DNA of 10,160 bases from Anaerolineae bacterium (GTDB lineage Bacteria; Chloroflexota; Anaerolineae; Anaerolineales; E44-bin32). The stretch covers positions 1 to 10,160 of the forward strand of contig DAOVIK010000037.1 of NCBI GenBank assembly GCA_030673735.1, written 5' to 3'. Made by a program: the position numbers and the translations under genes. Below the pieces are notes generated by a model. That model was not told the origin of the DNA. It worked only from the letters and a program-made list of their open reading frames with translations, and did not search any database. How positions within the stretch are numbered: position 1 is the first letter of the stretch; each line of letters opens with the position of its first letter. Below, piece by piece: positions 1 through 8,100 of the stretch.

Positions 1-2655
1 GCGATTTGCTCGGAGTGCCTGTCGTGCCAGTACAACTGCCAGGCCGACGCCATTGATCACAACATGGTCGATCGCATTGAGAAGGTGCAAGTGGGAGCGG
101 TGGTCCTGGCTCCCGGATATCAGATCTACCGGGCCGAGTTGTCGCAGGAATATGGGATGGGGCGCTACCCCAATGTAATCACGGCGCTGCAGTTGGAGCG
201 GCTGCTCTCAGCTTCCGGGCCGACGGAAGGTCACGTGCAGCGGCCCTCGGACGGCAAGCCTGCGAGGCGCATCGCTTTCCTTCAATGCGTGGGCTCGCGC
301 GATCAAAATCACGACTATTGCTCCGCAGTGTGCTGTATGTATGCCGCCAAAGAGGCGGTGATGATCAAGGAGCACGACCCGGAGGCGCAGGTCCATGTTT
401 TCATGATGGATATGCGCGCCTTCAGCAAGGGCTACGAGGCCTATTACCAGCGCGCACGCCGTCAGTATGGCGTTGATTACACCCGGTGCAGGATCTCCGA
501 AGTCAAGGAAGATCCAGAGACCCACAAACTGAAACTACGCTACGTCAGGGATGCTGATGGAATTCAGGATCCGACGGTGGATGAACAATCACTTATCACA
601 GAAGAAGAATTCGATCTCGTCGTGCTTTCCGTGGGGATGGAAATCTCCGATTCAGTCAAGCAACTTGGCAATCAGCTTGGCATTGAGCTGGATGAATACG
701 GATTCTGTCACACTTCTCTATTCAATCCCCTTCAGACCTCGCAACCGGGCATCTTCGCTGCTGGACCGTTTCGAGAGCCGAAGGACATCCCCGAGTCGAT
801 CGTGGACGCCTGCGGCGCTTCGGCCCAAGCGGCGAGCCTGCTTTCCGAGGCCAGACACTCCCTCACGGTCAAACCCGAGTATCCCCCCGAACGTGACGTG
901 ACGGGCGAGGATCCGCGCATCGGGGTGTTCGTCTGCCACTGCGGGTCCAACATTGGCGGGTTCCTGGATGTCCCAGATGTGGCGGAGTACGCTCAGACGC
1001 TTCCCGGCGTGGTGCATGCCGAAAGCAATCTTTACACCTGCTCGCAGGATGCCATCAACCGCATCACGGAAACGGTCAAGGAAGAAAACCTGAACCGCGT
1101 CGTCGTCTCCTCCTGCACTCCCCATACTCATGCCCCCCTCTTCCAAGATAGCATCCGCTCGGCTGGGTTGAACACCGCGCTGTTCGAAATGGCCAACATC
1201 CGCAATCAGTGCTCGTGGGTTCATTCGAAGGACAAACCTGCCGCAACGGTCAAGGCAAGGGAACTGACGCGCATGGCCGTAGCGCGTGCGGCTACCCTTC
1301 AACCGATCCACACAACACAAGTAGAAATCGAGCACAGCGCCATGGTCATTGGCGGCGGCGTGGCTGGAATGACTACCTCTCTGTCGCTTGCCCAGAGTGG
1401 TTTCGAAGTTCATCTGGTTGAGCGCACACATGAGCTTGGTGGGAACGTGCGTCACGTTTACACAACGTCCAGCGGTGATGATCCGCAAGCCTTCCTGAAC
1501 GATCTGGTCCACCAGGTCGAGGCTGAGCCCAGGATTCAGGTCTATCTCAATCACGAGATCGAGCGAACGGAGGGCTTTGTGGGCAAGCTCAACACATGGC
1601 TTCGCAACGGCAAGAGCGCAGCCACGCAGATTGCCCATGGCGTGACGATCGTGACGACCGGAGGGCAGGAGTATCGCGGGAATGAGTATGGATATGGCTC
1701 CAGCTCACGCGTCGTAACCGGCCTCGAATTCGAGGCATTGCTGGCCAGATACGAAGGACGGGTTGACAATCTGACGGAGCATGAAGAGGAAGCATGGCAG
1801 GCGCTGGGAGGTTCTCTGCCGGATGAACTTGCCATGATTCTGTGTATCGGACCGGCCAAGCAATATTGCGCCCGCATCTGCTGTACGACCGCGCTCAAGC
1901 ACGCCCTGGCGCTCAAGCGAATGAAACCCGAGGCGCGAGTGACGATCTTCTTCAAGGATGTTCGAGCCTACGGCTTCAAAGAACGTCTGTACACCAAGGC
2001 GCGAGAAGCAGGCGTGATCTTCGTGCAGTACACGGATGAAAACGTGCCACAAGTACACGCACGAAACGACCATGTGGAAATCGCCATTCAAGACCACAGC
2101 ATCGGACACGAGCTGCACTTCCGTCCGGACATCCTTCTGCTGAGTACGCCGGTGATCCCGGCAGAAGGCTCCGCTGACCTGGCCTCAACTCTCAAGGTAT
2201 CGAGGGATGCGGACGGATTCTTCCTAGAGGCGCACATAAAGCTTCGGCCGGTTGATTTCTCCTCCGATGGTTACTTCATGGCCGGGATGGCCCATTACCC
2301 CAAGTTCATCGACGAGTCCATCGTTCAAGCTCAAGCTGCGGCTGCTCGCGCAGCCCGCATTCTCAGCCAGCCTACGCTGACAGCCGGGGGTGCTGTTGCC
2401 CAAGTTGACCCGGAGAAGTGCGTTGGCTGTCTCACATGCGTGAGAGTCTGCCCATTCAGCGTGCCAAAAGTCCTAGGCGACTTCGTTGGAGTAGGAGACA
2501 TCACCGGTGCGGCGCACATCGAGTCAACCGTGTGCCACGGCTGCGGCAATTGCGCCGCCGAATGCCCAGCCAAGGCAATCACGATAGCCCATCAGGAGGA
2601 CGACCAGATTACCGTGAAGCTGGATGCCCTGCTCAAAGAAGATTGGAAAGCATGA
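1..2655 (+). CDS. hdrA: Giant HdrA-type flavin/iron-sulfur oxidoreductase, copy 1 (5' end outside window)
   Basis: The reading frame is open from base 1 to the stop at 2653-2655, giving 884 visible residues; the first ATG in frame at 64 is internal, because codons 1-21 (with a CxxCxxCxxxC cluster motif, bases 7-39) align with residue 630 onward of the downstream paralogue. Visible parts: the C-terminal half of a first HdrA-type FAD unit, including an HDR-type cluster motif C-x10-C-x3-CC (286-336); the HdrA N-terminal domain with VFVCHCGSNI (928-954) and the NIRNQCSWVH motif; a second Rossmann FAD fold with GGGVAG (1339-1422); a second HDR-type cluster motif C-x7-C-x3-CC (1843-1884); and a C-terminal 2x[4Fe-4S] ferredoxin (2419-2451 and 2533-2565). 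HdrA proteins are cytoplasmic FAD enzymes that split or merge electron pairs. If colinear with copy 2, the missing part is about 630 residues and would include a GltD-like NAD(P)H module; that is inference. The stop overlaps the next gene as ATGA. Confidence 0.93.
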   Translation, partial: AICSECLSCQYNCQADAIDHNMVDRIEKVQVGAVVLAPGYQIYRAELSQEYGMGRYPNVITALQLERLLSASGPTEGHVQRPSDGKPARRIAFLQCVGSRDQNHDYCSAVCCMYAAKEAVMIKEHDPEAQVHVFMMDMRAFSKGYEAYYQRARRQYGVDYTRCRISEVKEDPETHKLKLRYVRDADGIQDPTVDEQSLITEEEFDLVVLSVGMEISDSVKQLGNQLGIELDEYGFCHTSLFNPLQTSQPGIFAAGPFREPKDIPESIVDACGASAQAASLLSEARHSLTVKPEYPPERDVTGEDPRIGVFVCHCGSNIGGFLDVPDVAEYAQTLPGVVHAESNLYTCSQDAINRITETVKEENLNRVVVSSCTPHTHAPLFQDSIRSAGLNTALFEMANIRNQCSWVHSKDKPAATVKARELTRMAVARAATLQPIHTTQVEIEHSAMVIGGGVAGMTTSLSLAQSGFEVHLVERTHELGGNVRHVYTTSSGDDPQAFLNDLVHQVEAEPRIQVYLNHEIERTEGFVGKLNTWLRNGKSAATQIAHGVTIVTTGGQEYRGNEYGYGSSSRVVTGLEFEALLARYEGRVDNLTEHEEEAWQALGGSLPDELAMILCIGPAKQYCARICCTTALKHALALKRMKPEARVTIFFKDVRAYGFKERLYTKAREAGVIFVQYTDENVPQVHARNDHVEIAIQDHSIGHELHFRPDILLLSTPVIPAEGSADLASTLKVSRDADGFFLEAHIKLRPVDFSSDGYFMAGMAHYPKFIDESIVQAQAAAARAARILSQPTLTAGGAVAQVDPEKCVGCLTCVRVCPFSVPKVLGDFVGVGDITGAAHIESTVCHGCGNCAAECPAKAITIAHQEDDQITVKLDALLKEDWKA

Positions 2656-3143
2656 TGTCGGAATTCGAATCTCAGATCATTGCATATTGCTGCAGCCACT
2701 GCGCCTACAATGCCGCCGACCTGGCCGGCAGCCTGCGCATCCAATACCCGACCTCGATCAAGATTATCGAGGTTCAATGCACCGGCCGGGTGGATATCAT
2801 CCACATCCTGCGCGCCTTTGAGAACGGCGCTGACGGCGTTATGGTGGCGGGTTGACTGCCGGGAGACTGTCATTACCTGGAAGGTAATGTAAGCGCCCGA
2901 CGCAGAGTGGAATATACTCGGTCCTTGCTCGAGAGCATCGGCATCGAGGGGCAGCGATTGCAGATGATCAACGTATCGGCGGCTATGGCTGGTGAATTCG
3001 CGTTCGCCGCAGCCGAAATCGCCGCCGAGATCCAGCGCTTGGGACCTAATCGCCTGAGGGTCAATGCCAAAATGGCTGCGCAGAAGGCCGAAAAGCCGTC
3101 AGCAGGGCATATAATCGAGAAAGAAGATGAAAGAAACGATTGA
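2652..3143 (+). CDS. mvhD: MvhD-family iron-sulfur protein, predicted selenoprotein (TGA 2853-2855 read as Sec)
   Basis: Translated through the TGA, this is a 163-residue protein homologous along its length to the 144-residue protein at 9666-10100. Family features: AYCCSHCAY (Cys 13, 14, 17), CTGR (Cys 43), then G-U-L-P-G-D-C-H-Y with Sec at 68 and Cys 73; the paralogue has Cys at the Sec position (GCLEGDCH). MvhD proteins carry a [2Fe-2S] cluster and pass electrons between HdrA and a hydrogenase or other dehydrogenase. Some methanogen VhuD proteins and the bacterial BamF are known Sec-containing relatives. No other stop occurs in the 96 codons after the TGA, and similarity to the paralogue resumes at once, so a nonsense-mutated pseudogene is unlikely. 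The start ATG at 2652 overlaps the hdrA stop (ATGA); ATG 2655 is equally possible. The C-terminus has about 20 more polar, charged residues than the paralogue and overlaps the kinase gene by 17 bases. Confidence 0.9.
2853..2855 (+). other. In-frame TGA predicted to encode selenocysteine
   Basis: The codon context reads GGT TGA CTG CCG GGA GAC TGT CAT. The paralogue reads GGC TGC CTC GAA GGA GAT TGC CAT at 9879-9902. The TGA replaces the first Cys of the G-C-x-x-G-D-C-H signature. Recoding is supported by the conserved frame on both sides, by the known use of Sec in this family, and by the stem-loop just downstream. A sequencing error (TGC to TGA) is the main alternative, but it would not explain the perfect hairpin. 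Confidence 0.88.
2871..2889 (+). promoter_or_regulatory. Bacterial-type SECIS stem-loop
   Basis: CATTACC (2871-2877) pairs perfectly with GGTAATG (2883-2889) around a 5-base loop TGGAA (2878-2882). The loop begins 22 bases after the TGA and has G at its second and third positions, as bacterial SECIS elements do; these lie immediately 3' of the UGA within the coding region and bind SelB. A facing U2870/U2890 pair lies just below the stem, and a lower helix CGGG (2860-2863) with CCCG (2896-2899) is possible. The equivalent region of the Cys paralogue has two mismatches in this stem. Confidence 0.82.
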
Positions 3144-4311
3144 TCACTTGCGACGCTTCGATATCTTCTCCGAGCTTGCAGACGATGCACTCAAAGCCAT
3201 CGCGCCTTTGGCATCCGAGATGAAGCACTCCGAAGGATCGGTGGTCTTCTCAGAAGACTCAACTGCGGAGAATCTGCTTTTGCTTCTCGAGGGGAAGATC
3301 TCGCTGGAGAAGCTCGTCCAGCTTGGCACAACAGGAACACCCCGTCGAGCCCCCCTCAGCATGATTGGCGCTGGGCAAACGCTCGGCTGGTCGAGTTTGG
3401 TGCCGCCCTATCAGTACACATCCACCGGCATCTGTACGGAAGACGCAAAGCTCCTGGTGATTCCGGGCGAGAAGTTGCGTGATCTCATGCTCAAGCAACC
3501 TGCCGTTGGATTCGCCATCAGTCAGCGTATTGCATCGATCATCCGCGGTCGAATGACCACCGCGACCTCCACCCTGACGTACTTTCTCTCCGTCGTCTCA
3601 CACGAGCTGAAGCGCCCGCTGGCAGCGGTGGAGAATTACCTTCAAGTTCTACTTGGCGGCTATGCTGGTGAACTCAGCGCCAAGCAACTGCGCCTGCTTC
3701 AGCGAAGCACGCTGCGATTGATCGATCTACGGAACCTTATCAGCGACATTCTTGACTTCGCTAGAATTCAGCCCGATCAAATTCGCGCCGACTTTGAGAC
3801 TATTGATCCGGCAGCAGTCGGTAGCGAAGCGCTCGAGGAAGTGCGCTTGGCAGCGACCCAAAAGAACATTCGATTGAAAGCTTCCGGACCGACCGAATTC
3901 CAACCGATTGCCGCCGCGCGTCGCAGGTTGCGCCAAGTCATCTCCAATCTACTGGCCAACGCCATCAAGTTCTCACCCGAGGAGAGCACGGTCACGCTCT
4001 CTGCTCGAGATGAACCCGAAGCACTGGTCATCGAAGTTCGTGATGAGGGGATCGGCATTCCCCCTGAAGACCAGAAGCACATTTTCGATGACTTCTATCG
4101 CGCAGAGAATGCGGCTGAGATCAGTGGGGCAGGTCTGGGCTTATCGATAGCCAAGAAGATCGTTGATGCCCATGAGGGAACCATCGAGGTCGAAAGCCCC
4201 TATGAAAAAGGAAAACCGGGAACCAAATTCACCATCACCATCCCACGCTCGATGAGCGGGCCACGAACTTCTGGTGGCCAACCTCAAGCCGACCAGCCAA
4301 AGGGCGAGTAG
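3127..4311 (+). CDS. Soluble sensor histidine kinase with N-terminal cNMP-binding-like domain
   Basis: A 394-residue protein without signal peptide or membrane segment. Residues about 8-140 resemble the Crp/cyclic-nucleotide-binding beta barrel (LRRFDIFSELADDALKAIA start, LEGKISLEKL, GQTLGWSSLV). Residues 150-215 are the HisKA dimerisation domain with phospho-acceptor His159 in SHELKRP. Residues 225-375 are the HATPase domain: N box NLLANAIKFS (274-283), G1 DEGIGIPPED (306-315), F box FDDFYR and G2 GAGLGLSIAKK (334-344). It should autophosphorylate and hand phosphate to a receiver, most likely the next gene. The Glu and Arg that bind cAMP phosphate in CRP are not evident in the GWSSLVPPYQYTSTG stretch, so the ligand is probably not cAMP. 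The tail from 375 is polar and likely disordered. ATG 3127 follows a purine-rich GAGAAAGAAG and lies within the last 17 bases of the selenoprotein gene. Confidence 0.92.
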   Translation: MKETIDHLRRFDIFSELADDALKAIAPLASEMKHSEGSVVFSEDSTAENLLLLLEGKISLEKLVQLGTTGTPRRAPLSMIGAGQTLGWSSLVPPYQYTSTGICTEDAKLLVIPGEKLRDLMLKQPAVGFAISQRIASIIRGRMTTATSTLTYFLSVVSHELKRPLAAVENYLQVLLGGYAGELSAKQLRLLQRSTLRLIDLRNLISDILDFARIQPDQIRADFETIDPAAVGSEALEEVRLAATQKNIRLKASGPTEFQPIAAARRRLRQVISNLLANAIKFSPEESTVTLSARDEPEALVIEVRDEGIGIPPEDQKHIFDDFYRAENAAEISGAGLGLSIAKKIVDAHEGTIEVESPYEKGKPGTKFTITIPRSMSGPRTSGGQPQADQPKGE

Positions 4312-4329
4312 CTCTCCGCCGGCATAGAC

Positions 4330-4335
4330 GAGGGG
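4330..4335 (+). promoter_or_regulatory. Ribosome binding site of the double-receiver gene
   Basis: GAGGGG ends four bases before ATG 4340 and fixes that start. It lies in the only real gap between genes in the cluster (4312-4339), which is too short to show a convincing promoter. Confidence 0.6.
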
Positions 4336-4339
4336 AACC

Positions 4340-5113
4340 ATGAGTGAGCAACCACTGATTCTGATCGCAGATGACGACCCGGATATCCGTGAGGGGATCT
4401 CCGCCGTGCTCGAAACGCGCGATTATCGCCTGGCTACGGCGAATGATGGATTACAGTGCATGGAATTGATCCGCCAGGAGACTCCGAAGCTACTAATCCT
4501 CGACATGATGATGCCCCGCATGGACGGCTTCGCAGTTATCCGTGAACTGCGCGGAGATCCACAGTATGCCGGTTTGCCGATCATCATCCTCACGACAGTC
4601 ATCGAGGACGCAGCATACCGGCGCTATGAACTGGAAACCGGCATTGCAATGGATGTGGAGGCGTATATTGAAAAGCCAGCCCCACCCGGCGAATTGCTTC
4701 GCCATGTGAGCGCCATCGTCGATCAACCATACATCATCGTCGCGGATGATGATCCCGACATCCTCGAAGCTATAACAACCATACTCGGAACACAAAGCTA
4801 TCAAATTGCAACCGCGATCGACGGCATGAAATGCTTGGATCTGGTTCGAAAGCGAAAACCCGATCTCTTGATCCTGGACCTGCTTATGCCCAGAATGGAC
4901 GGGTTCGCCGTCATTCGCGCTCTTCGCAGTGAGCCCACCTACGCTGATCTAAGGATCATCGTCCTCACCACCGTCGTCGAGGACGCCAGCCGCCGACGCT
5001 ACGAACTCGAGACGGGTCAGGATATGGATGTCGAGGCGTACCTGCAAAAACCGGTGGCGCCTGATGTAATGCTGCGTCTTGTTGAAGAAGCACTGGGGAA
5101 GGACGATATATGA
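4340..5113 (+). CDS. Tandem two-receiver (REC-REC) response regulator without output domain
   Basis: A 257-residue protein formed by two receiver domains. REC1 (about 5-125) has the acidic patch DDD 11-13, phospho-acceptor Asp55 in LILDMMMPRMDG, Thr85 and Lys112 (EKP). REC2 (about 130-250) has DDD 136-138, Asp180 in LILDLLMPRMDG, Thr210 and Lys237 (QKP). Both keep every residue needed for phosphorylation. The two halves are strikingly alike, sharing PRMDGFAVIR, RRYELETG and MDVEAY, so they arose by internal duplication. Both carry a longer than usual stretch between the Thr and the Lys (27 residues). There is no DNA-binding or enzymatic domain, so output must go through protein contacts, a phosphorelay or another regulator. 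Its gene follows the kinase after 28 bases and overlaps the next hdrA by ATGA, so the kinase is the natural partner (inference). Confidence 0.93.
   Translation: MSEQPLILIADDDPDIREGISAVLETRDYRLATANDGLQCMELIRQETPKLLILDMMMPRMDGFAVIRELRGDPQYAGLPIIILTTVIEDAAYRRYELETGIAMDVEAYIEKPAPPGELLRHVSAIVDQPYIIVADDDPDILEAITTILGTQSYQIATAIDGMKCLDLVRKRKPDLLILDLLMPRMDGFAVIRALRSEPTYADLRIIVLTTVVEDASRRRYELETGQDMDVEAYLQKPVAPDVMLRLVEEALGKDDI
5099..5103 (+). promoter_or_regulatory. Ribosome binding site of hdrA copy 2
   Basis: AAGGA sits six bases before ATG 5110, inside the end of the double-receiver gene. It supports the 5110 start, where the ATG shares bases with the upstream TGA stop, and suggests coupled translation. 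Confidence 0.6.
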
Positions 5114-8100
5114 CGGACACGCACCCTCCCGATAGCGTCACTGGCGCCGTCCTTGTGGTCGGCGGTGGTATCGCAGGGATGCAAGCCGGCCTTGACCTGG
5201 CCGAGCAAGGGTATCGCGTGTATCTCGTCGAGAGCAAGTCGGCCATCGGTGGGCACATGGCCAAGCTTGACAAGACGTTTCCTACCAACGACTGTGCCAT
5301 GTGCACTATCAGTCCTAAGCTGGTGGAGGTTGGTCGCCACCTGAACATCGATCTCATGGTCGATGCTGAAGTCATCAAGGTCGACGGACAAGCAGGCGAT
5401 TTCAAGGTGACGTTGCGCCAGAAGCCGCGCTATATCGATCTCACGAAATGCGTTGGGTGCGGCGATTGCGCGGATGTCTGCCCGGTGGCCCTTCCCGACA
5501 CATTCGATGAAGGCCTCGCTAATCGCAAGGCCGCCTATAAGCTATATCCCCAAGCGGTTCCCAACGCATATGCAATCGAGAAGCTCGGCACCGCGCCCTG
5601 CCGGAATGCGTGCCCCGCTGACCAGCGAGCCCAAGGCTACATTGCGCTTGTCGCCGAGGGCCGCTACCGGGAAGCCTTTCGCGCGATCAAAGAGGACAAC
5701 CCATTCCCGAGCGTTTGCGGTCGCACCTGCCACCGCCCATGTGAGAGCTATTGTGCGCGTGCCCTTGTCGATGAGCCGGTCGGGATCATGGCCTTGAAAC
5801 GCTTCGTCATGGATCATGCGTTAGCGTTCGGGCGCGAGAAAGTAGAACCGGTGCCGCGTACACGCGCCGAGTGGATTGCCATTGTTGGTGCGGGGCCGGC
5901 GGGATTGACCGCCGCGCATGACCTGGTAAAGATGGGGTACGGCGTTACGGTGCATGAAGCGCTACCCGTCGCGGGCGGAATGATGCGCGTCGGGATTCCT
6001 GCACACCGGTTGCCGAAGGGTGTCTTGCAGCAAGACATTGACGACATCCTCGCCTTGGGTGTAGTTCTGAAGACCAACTCACCAATCCGCGATCCCGCCA
6101 AGCTGCTCAAGGAAGGCTATGACGCCGTTTGCCTCGCGACAGGTATTTCAAGCCGGGACCATTCGCTCGGAGTCGAGGGCGAGGATGCTGACGGGGTCAT
6201 CTCCGCAGCGACCTTCTTGCGAAAAGTCAATCTAGGCGAATCCACAACCGTCGGTGCACGAGTCGCCGTGGTTGGGGGAGGCGTGACGGCCCTCGATGCG
6301 GCAGCCGTCGCCAGGCGTCTCGGTGCAGAAACGGTCCACCTTGCGCTTGCCCGGCCACGCGGCGAATTGCCGGCCTACCACTGGGAGATGGCCGCCGTTG
6401 AAGCAGAAGGTATTCGTCTCATCGAGCACACGACCCTCACACGCATCCTGACCGAAGAGGGGAAAGTCATCGGCGTTGAGCTGGCGCGCACTGCGAAGGG
6501 CATGACGGTTGATGAACACGGCCGGCGCCGGCCCAAGATCGAACCTGGCAGCGAATACACGCTCGAGGTGGATACCGTGATCGGAACCGTCGGCCAGCAA
6601 TCCGATCTGAGCTTCCTTCATCCACACTACGACGACCTCTCCGCGGATCGCAAGACACTCGCCAGCGAGATTCCTGGGCTGTTTGTCGTCGGCGGCCGCA
6701 AGACGGGCGCCAGCTACATCGTTGAGGCAATCGGCCTCGGTCACCGCGTGGCCCTATCCATCCATCGCTACCTCCAAGGCGAACCACTGGAAGCGGAAGA
6801 GACAGCAACCCCACCGGTGGTCAAATTCACACGTGAGGAATTGGCGGATCGCGTCCAAGCCGGTGAGATCCAATTGAAACCGCGCACTGAATCTGCTCTG
6901 CTTCCGATGGAAGAACGCGTGACAAGCTTCCGCGAAGTTGTCCTGGGGTTGAACGATCGCCAGGCCCGGGCTGAGGCACAACGCTGTTTGCAATGCGGAC
7001 TTTGCTCCGAATGCCTTGCCTGTGAGTACGCTTGCGGCGCTGACGCAGTCGAGCACAACATGGTTGAAAGCCAGGTGGAGCTCGACGTCGGGGCGATCAT
7101 CCTTGCTCCCGGATATCAAGCGTATCAGGCCGAGGTCTCACAGGAATTCGGCCTGGGCCGCTATCCAAACGTGATCACTGCCTTGCAGCTCGAACGCATG
7201 CTCTCCGCATCGGGTCCCACCGAGGGTCATGCCAAGCGACCTTCCGATGGGCGTCCTGCCAAGCGGGTGGCATTCCTGCAATGCATTGGCTCGCGTGACC
7301 AGAGCCACGATTACTGCTCCGCCGTGTGCTGCATGTATGCAACCAAAGAGGCGATCTTCATCAAAGAGCACGACCCGGACGCACAGGTCCAAGTCTTTAT
7401 GATGGATATCAGGGCTTTCAGCAAAGGCTACGAGGCCTATTACAAGCGTGCCCAAGATCAATACGGCATCCAGTACACCCGCAGCCGCATATCAGAACTC
7501 AAGGAGAATCCCGGGACGGGGAATTTGATCGTGCGCTATGCGCAGGATCAGGAGAACACGAACTCGCCAACCCAAGCACACATCGTCGAGGAGGAATTCG
7601 ATCTTGTAGTCCTATCTGTTGGCATGGAAATCTCCGACGCGGTTAAGCAATTGGGACACGAATTGGGTGTCGAGCTTGACGAGTACGGATTCTGCCGGAC
7701 GATGCTTTTCAATCCGGTTGAGACCTCACGACCGGGCATCTATGCCGTCGGCCCTTTCCGAGAACCGAAGGACATTCCGGAGTCGGTCATCGATGCCAGC
7801 GGAGCGGCGAGCCAGGCAGCGGCGTTGCTCGCTTCGGCGCGCGGCGCACTAGCCCGTGAAGCCAGCTACCCCCCGGAGAAAGATGTCGAGAGTGAAGCCG
7901 CACGGGTTGGCGTCTTCGTTTGCCATTGCGGTTCCAATATTGCGGGCTACCTCGATGTTGAGGCGGTAAGGGCATACGCCGCCACCTTGCCCCACGTCGT
8001 GCACAGTGAAGACATGCTGTACACATGCTCGCAGGACAGCACGTTAGTCATCCAAGATCGTGTCGCTGAACATGATTTGAACCGCGTCGTTGTCGCCTCC

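Larger units (their letters stand above)
1..3143 (+). repeat. Paralogous hdrA-mvhD module, copy A
   Basis: This stretch and 6997-10100 encode colinear paralogues in the same order (3' part of giant hdrA, then mvhD). The protein match is close over the whole length, for instance RYPNVITALQLER, SAVCCMYA, RAFSKGYEAYY and VKLRPVDF-type blocks, while DNA has drifted at many third positions. This is an old gene-pair duplication rather than a recent repeat. The boundary at base 1 is the window edge. Confidence 0.85.

Noticed and set aside
718..1638. A 306-codon open frame on the minus strand
   Set aside because: It lies wholly opposite conserved hdrA sequence, shows no recognisable family motif, and is a shadow of the GC-biased coding strand. 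The same holds for the other long antisense frames opposite both hdrA genes.
64..2655. A complete 863-residue HdrA starting at ATG 64
   Set aside because: The 21 upstream codons are open and match the paralogue, including four cluster Cys; the Met is internal and the gene runs off the window edge.
2652..2855. A 67-residue stand-alone MvhD fragment, or a pseudogene broken by a nonsense mutation
   Set aside because: The frame stays open and homologous for 96 codons past the TGA, the TGA falls on a Cys position known to take Sec in this family, and a suitable stem-loop follows at the right distance.
2907..3143. A separate 78-residue gene starting at ATG 2907
   Set aside because: It is in the same frame as the selenoprotein and aligns with the C-terminal half of the paralogous MvhD; it has no plausible ribosome binding site of its own.
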